Shown: piece by piece, positions 31,939 to 33,120 of the stretch
How the letters are laid out: the number at the start of each line of letters is the position of its first letter
How positions within the stretch are numbered: the stretch's first letter is position 1
Assembly: GCA_030619905.1 (NCBI GenBank)
Contig: JAUXAO010000001.1
Coordinates: 183,051-216,170 of the forward strand
Length of the DNA stretch: 33,120 nucleotides
Direction of reading: 5' to 3'
DNA from: a bacterium
Lineage (GTDB): Bacteria; Patescibacteriota; Minisyncoccia; Minisyncoccales; CG1-02-41-26
Program-made: the position numbers and the translations under genes
Notes under the pieces: generated by a model
Seen by the model: the letters and a program-made list of their open reading frames with translations, nothing else
What the model was told of the DNA's origin: nothing
Databases searched by the model: none

Positions 31939-33120
31939 ATGAAAAAATGTAAAAAAGGAAAAAACATAAAGAATATAGACATGGTTCTTAAATACAAAAA
32001 AGCCCTGAATTTTGGAAAAGTGTTTAAGGAAAGGCGTGGAGCTAGGCGTGTTTCCTTTGCTGGGCTGATTTTGACAATTCTTATTATAATTTTAATTTTT
32101 CCTGTAAATCTTTTAGCAACAGCCTGGGAAGTAGATACAGCGGTTTATGAGAATGTGTATAAATATGTGGGTTCTCAAGAAACAACTCCTTGCGGTGTAA
32201 CCTTCAGCTCTGACGGAAGCAAGATGTATATTATGGGAACTGCCAGTGATACAGTACATCAATATACACTTTCTACTGCCTGGGATGTTTTAACAGCAAC
32301 TTATGCTGATAAATCTAAATATGTGCGTTCTCAAGATACTTCTCCTTATGATATAACCTTTAGCTCTGATGGAAGTAAGATGTATATTGTGGGAACTGCC
32401 AATGATACAGTATATCAATATACACTTTCTACTGCCTGGGATGTTTCAACAGCAACTTATGCTGATAAATCTAAAGATGTAAGTTCTCAAGAAACATTGC
32501 CTCGTGGTGTAACCTTTAGTTCTGACGGAAGCAAGATGTATATTATGGGAACTGCCAGTGTTACAGTACATCAATATACACTTTCTACTGCCTGGGATGT
32601 TTCAACAGCAACTTATGCTGATAAATCTAAAGATGTGAGTTCTCAAGATACTTCTCCTTATGATATAACCTTCAGCTCTGACGGAAGCAAGATGTATATT
32701 ATGGGATATACCACCGATACAGTATATCAATATACACTTTCTACTGCCTGGGATGTTTCAACAGCAACTTATGCTGATAAATCTAAAGATGTAAGTTCTC
32801 AAGAAACAACTCCTCGTGGTGTAACCTTCAGCTCTGACGGAAGCAAGATGTATATTGTGGGAAGTGCCAGCGATACAGTATATCAATATACACTTTCTAC
32901 TGCCTGGGATGTTTCAACAGCAACTTATGCTGATAAATCTAAATATGTGGGTTCTCAAGAAACATCTCCTCACGGTGTAACCTTTAGCTCTGACGGAAGC
33001 AAGATGTATATTGTGGGAAGTGCCAGCGATACAGTACATCAATATACACTTTCTACTGCCTGGGATGTTTCAACAGCAACTTATGCTGATAAATCTAAAG
33101 ATGTAAGTTCTCAAGAAACA
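31939..33120 (+). CDS. Secreted beta-propeller-like repeat protein (3' truncated by window)
   Basis: The frame is open from ATG 31939 to the window end (at least 394 codons) and is missing from the ORF track, apparently because no stop is reached. The basic N-terminus (residues 1-41) precedes a hydrophobic signal or anchor segment (FAGLILTILIIILIFPVNLLA). From about residue 78 the protein consists of 52-residue units with GVTFSSDGSKMYI, DTVYQYTLSTAWDVSTATYADKSK and SSQET. Six full units and part of a seventh are visible. The SSDGSKMYI...QYTL pattern is that of a beta-propeller blade. It is presumably a surface protein for binding or adhesion, but the ligand cannot be inferred. The near identity of the units at DNA level implies recent expansion. 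Confidence 0.85.
   Translation, partial: MKKCKKGKNIKNIDMVLKYKKALNFGKVFKERRGARRVSFAGLILTILIIILIFPVNLLATAWEVDTAVYENVYKYVGSQETTPCGVTFSSDGSKMYIMGTASDTVHQYTLSTAWDVLTATYADKSKYVRSQDTSPYDITFSSDGSKMYIVGTANDTVYQYTLSTAWDVSTATYADKSKDVSSQETLPRGVTFSSDGSKMYIMGTASVTVHQYTLSTAWDVSTATYADKSKDVSSQDTSPYDITFSSDGSKMYIMGYTTDTVYQYTLSTAWDVSTATYADKSKDVSSQETTPRGVTFSSDGSKMYIVGSASDTVYQYTLSTAWDVSTATYADKSKYVGSQETSPHGVTFSSDGSKMYIVGSASDTVHQYTLSTAWDVSTATYADKSKDVSSQET
32170..33120 (+). repeat. 156-bp tandem repeat array
   Basis: Units begin at 32170, 32326, 32482, 32638, 32794, 32950 and 33106 (each at the codon before TCT CAA GA). They are nearly identical and in frame (52 codons). Differences concentrate at a few codons, such as the residues after CCT (TGC GGT, TAT GAT, CGT GGT, CAC GGT). 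The array continues past the window. Confidence 0.95.

Noticed and set aside
32170-33120. CRISPR array
   Set aside because: The units are 156 bp, in frame, and have no unique spacers; they are coding repeats.
1-33120. A complete DGR cassette in the window
   Set aside because: No reverse transcriptase motif (such as a YxDD box in a suitable ORF) and no second, adenine-rich copy of the 6441-6600 sequence was found by eye.

Overview
The window looks like part of a Candidate Phyla Radiation (Patescibacteria) chromosome, most like the Parcubacteria group. This is inferred from AT-rich DNA, tightly packed genes, very few Shine-Dalgarno sequences, many membrane-anchored beta-sandwich surface proteins, and informational genes with CPR-like features (a degenerate HIGH motif in ArgRS, a single-chain dimer-type GlyRS). 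No marker here fixes a species.

Region 1 (1-8843) is one giant secreted adhesin-like gene. It is cut at its 5' end by the window edge and split by a single in-frame TGA at 4425. The product is Thr/Glu-rich, then beta-sandwich, then repeat-rich. It carries two lectin-fold display domains: a DUF1566-like domain spanning the TGA and a FISUMP (Fib_succ_major) domain further on. The end of the FISUMP domain (about 6441-6600) has the codon signature of a diversity-generating retroelement (DGR) variable repeat. No reverse transcriptase or template repeat is visible in the window.

Region 2 (8881-18401) is a surface-protein cluster on the plus strand. Two membrane-anchored DUF916/WxLIP-like proteins flank a small secreted WxL-like protein. 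Next comes a protein ending in a complete type I dockerin, followed by four tandem membrane-anchored cohesin-domain proteins. The cluster looks like a modular surface-assembly system with separate anchors (cohesin, WxLIP-like) and ligands (dockerin, WxL-like). No glycoside hydrolase is present.

Region 3 (18417-21271) holds a Nudix hydrolase, a short alkyltransferase-like protein and a coiled-coil protein on the plus strand. These converge, across a bidirectional terminator, on the minus-strand block smpB - ssrA (tmRNA) - infC - rpmI - rplT. The tmRNA 5' end overlaps the smpB stop codon. The tag peptide reads ANLFSKPAYALA.

Region 4 (21316-30506) is a compact plus-strand operon: argS, histidine phosphatase, ileS, a small basic protein, recO, a membrane-anchored DUF11-like protein and glyS. 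Gaps are 1-18 bp.

Region 5 (30507-33120) is accessory. It has a frameshifted minus-strand HTH remnant, a zinc-ribbon/HTH protein fused to a PD-(D/E)XK nuclease, and the start of a secreted protein built from near-identical 156-bp (52-residue) propeller-like repeats that runs off the window.
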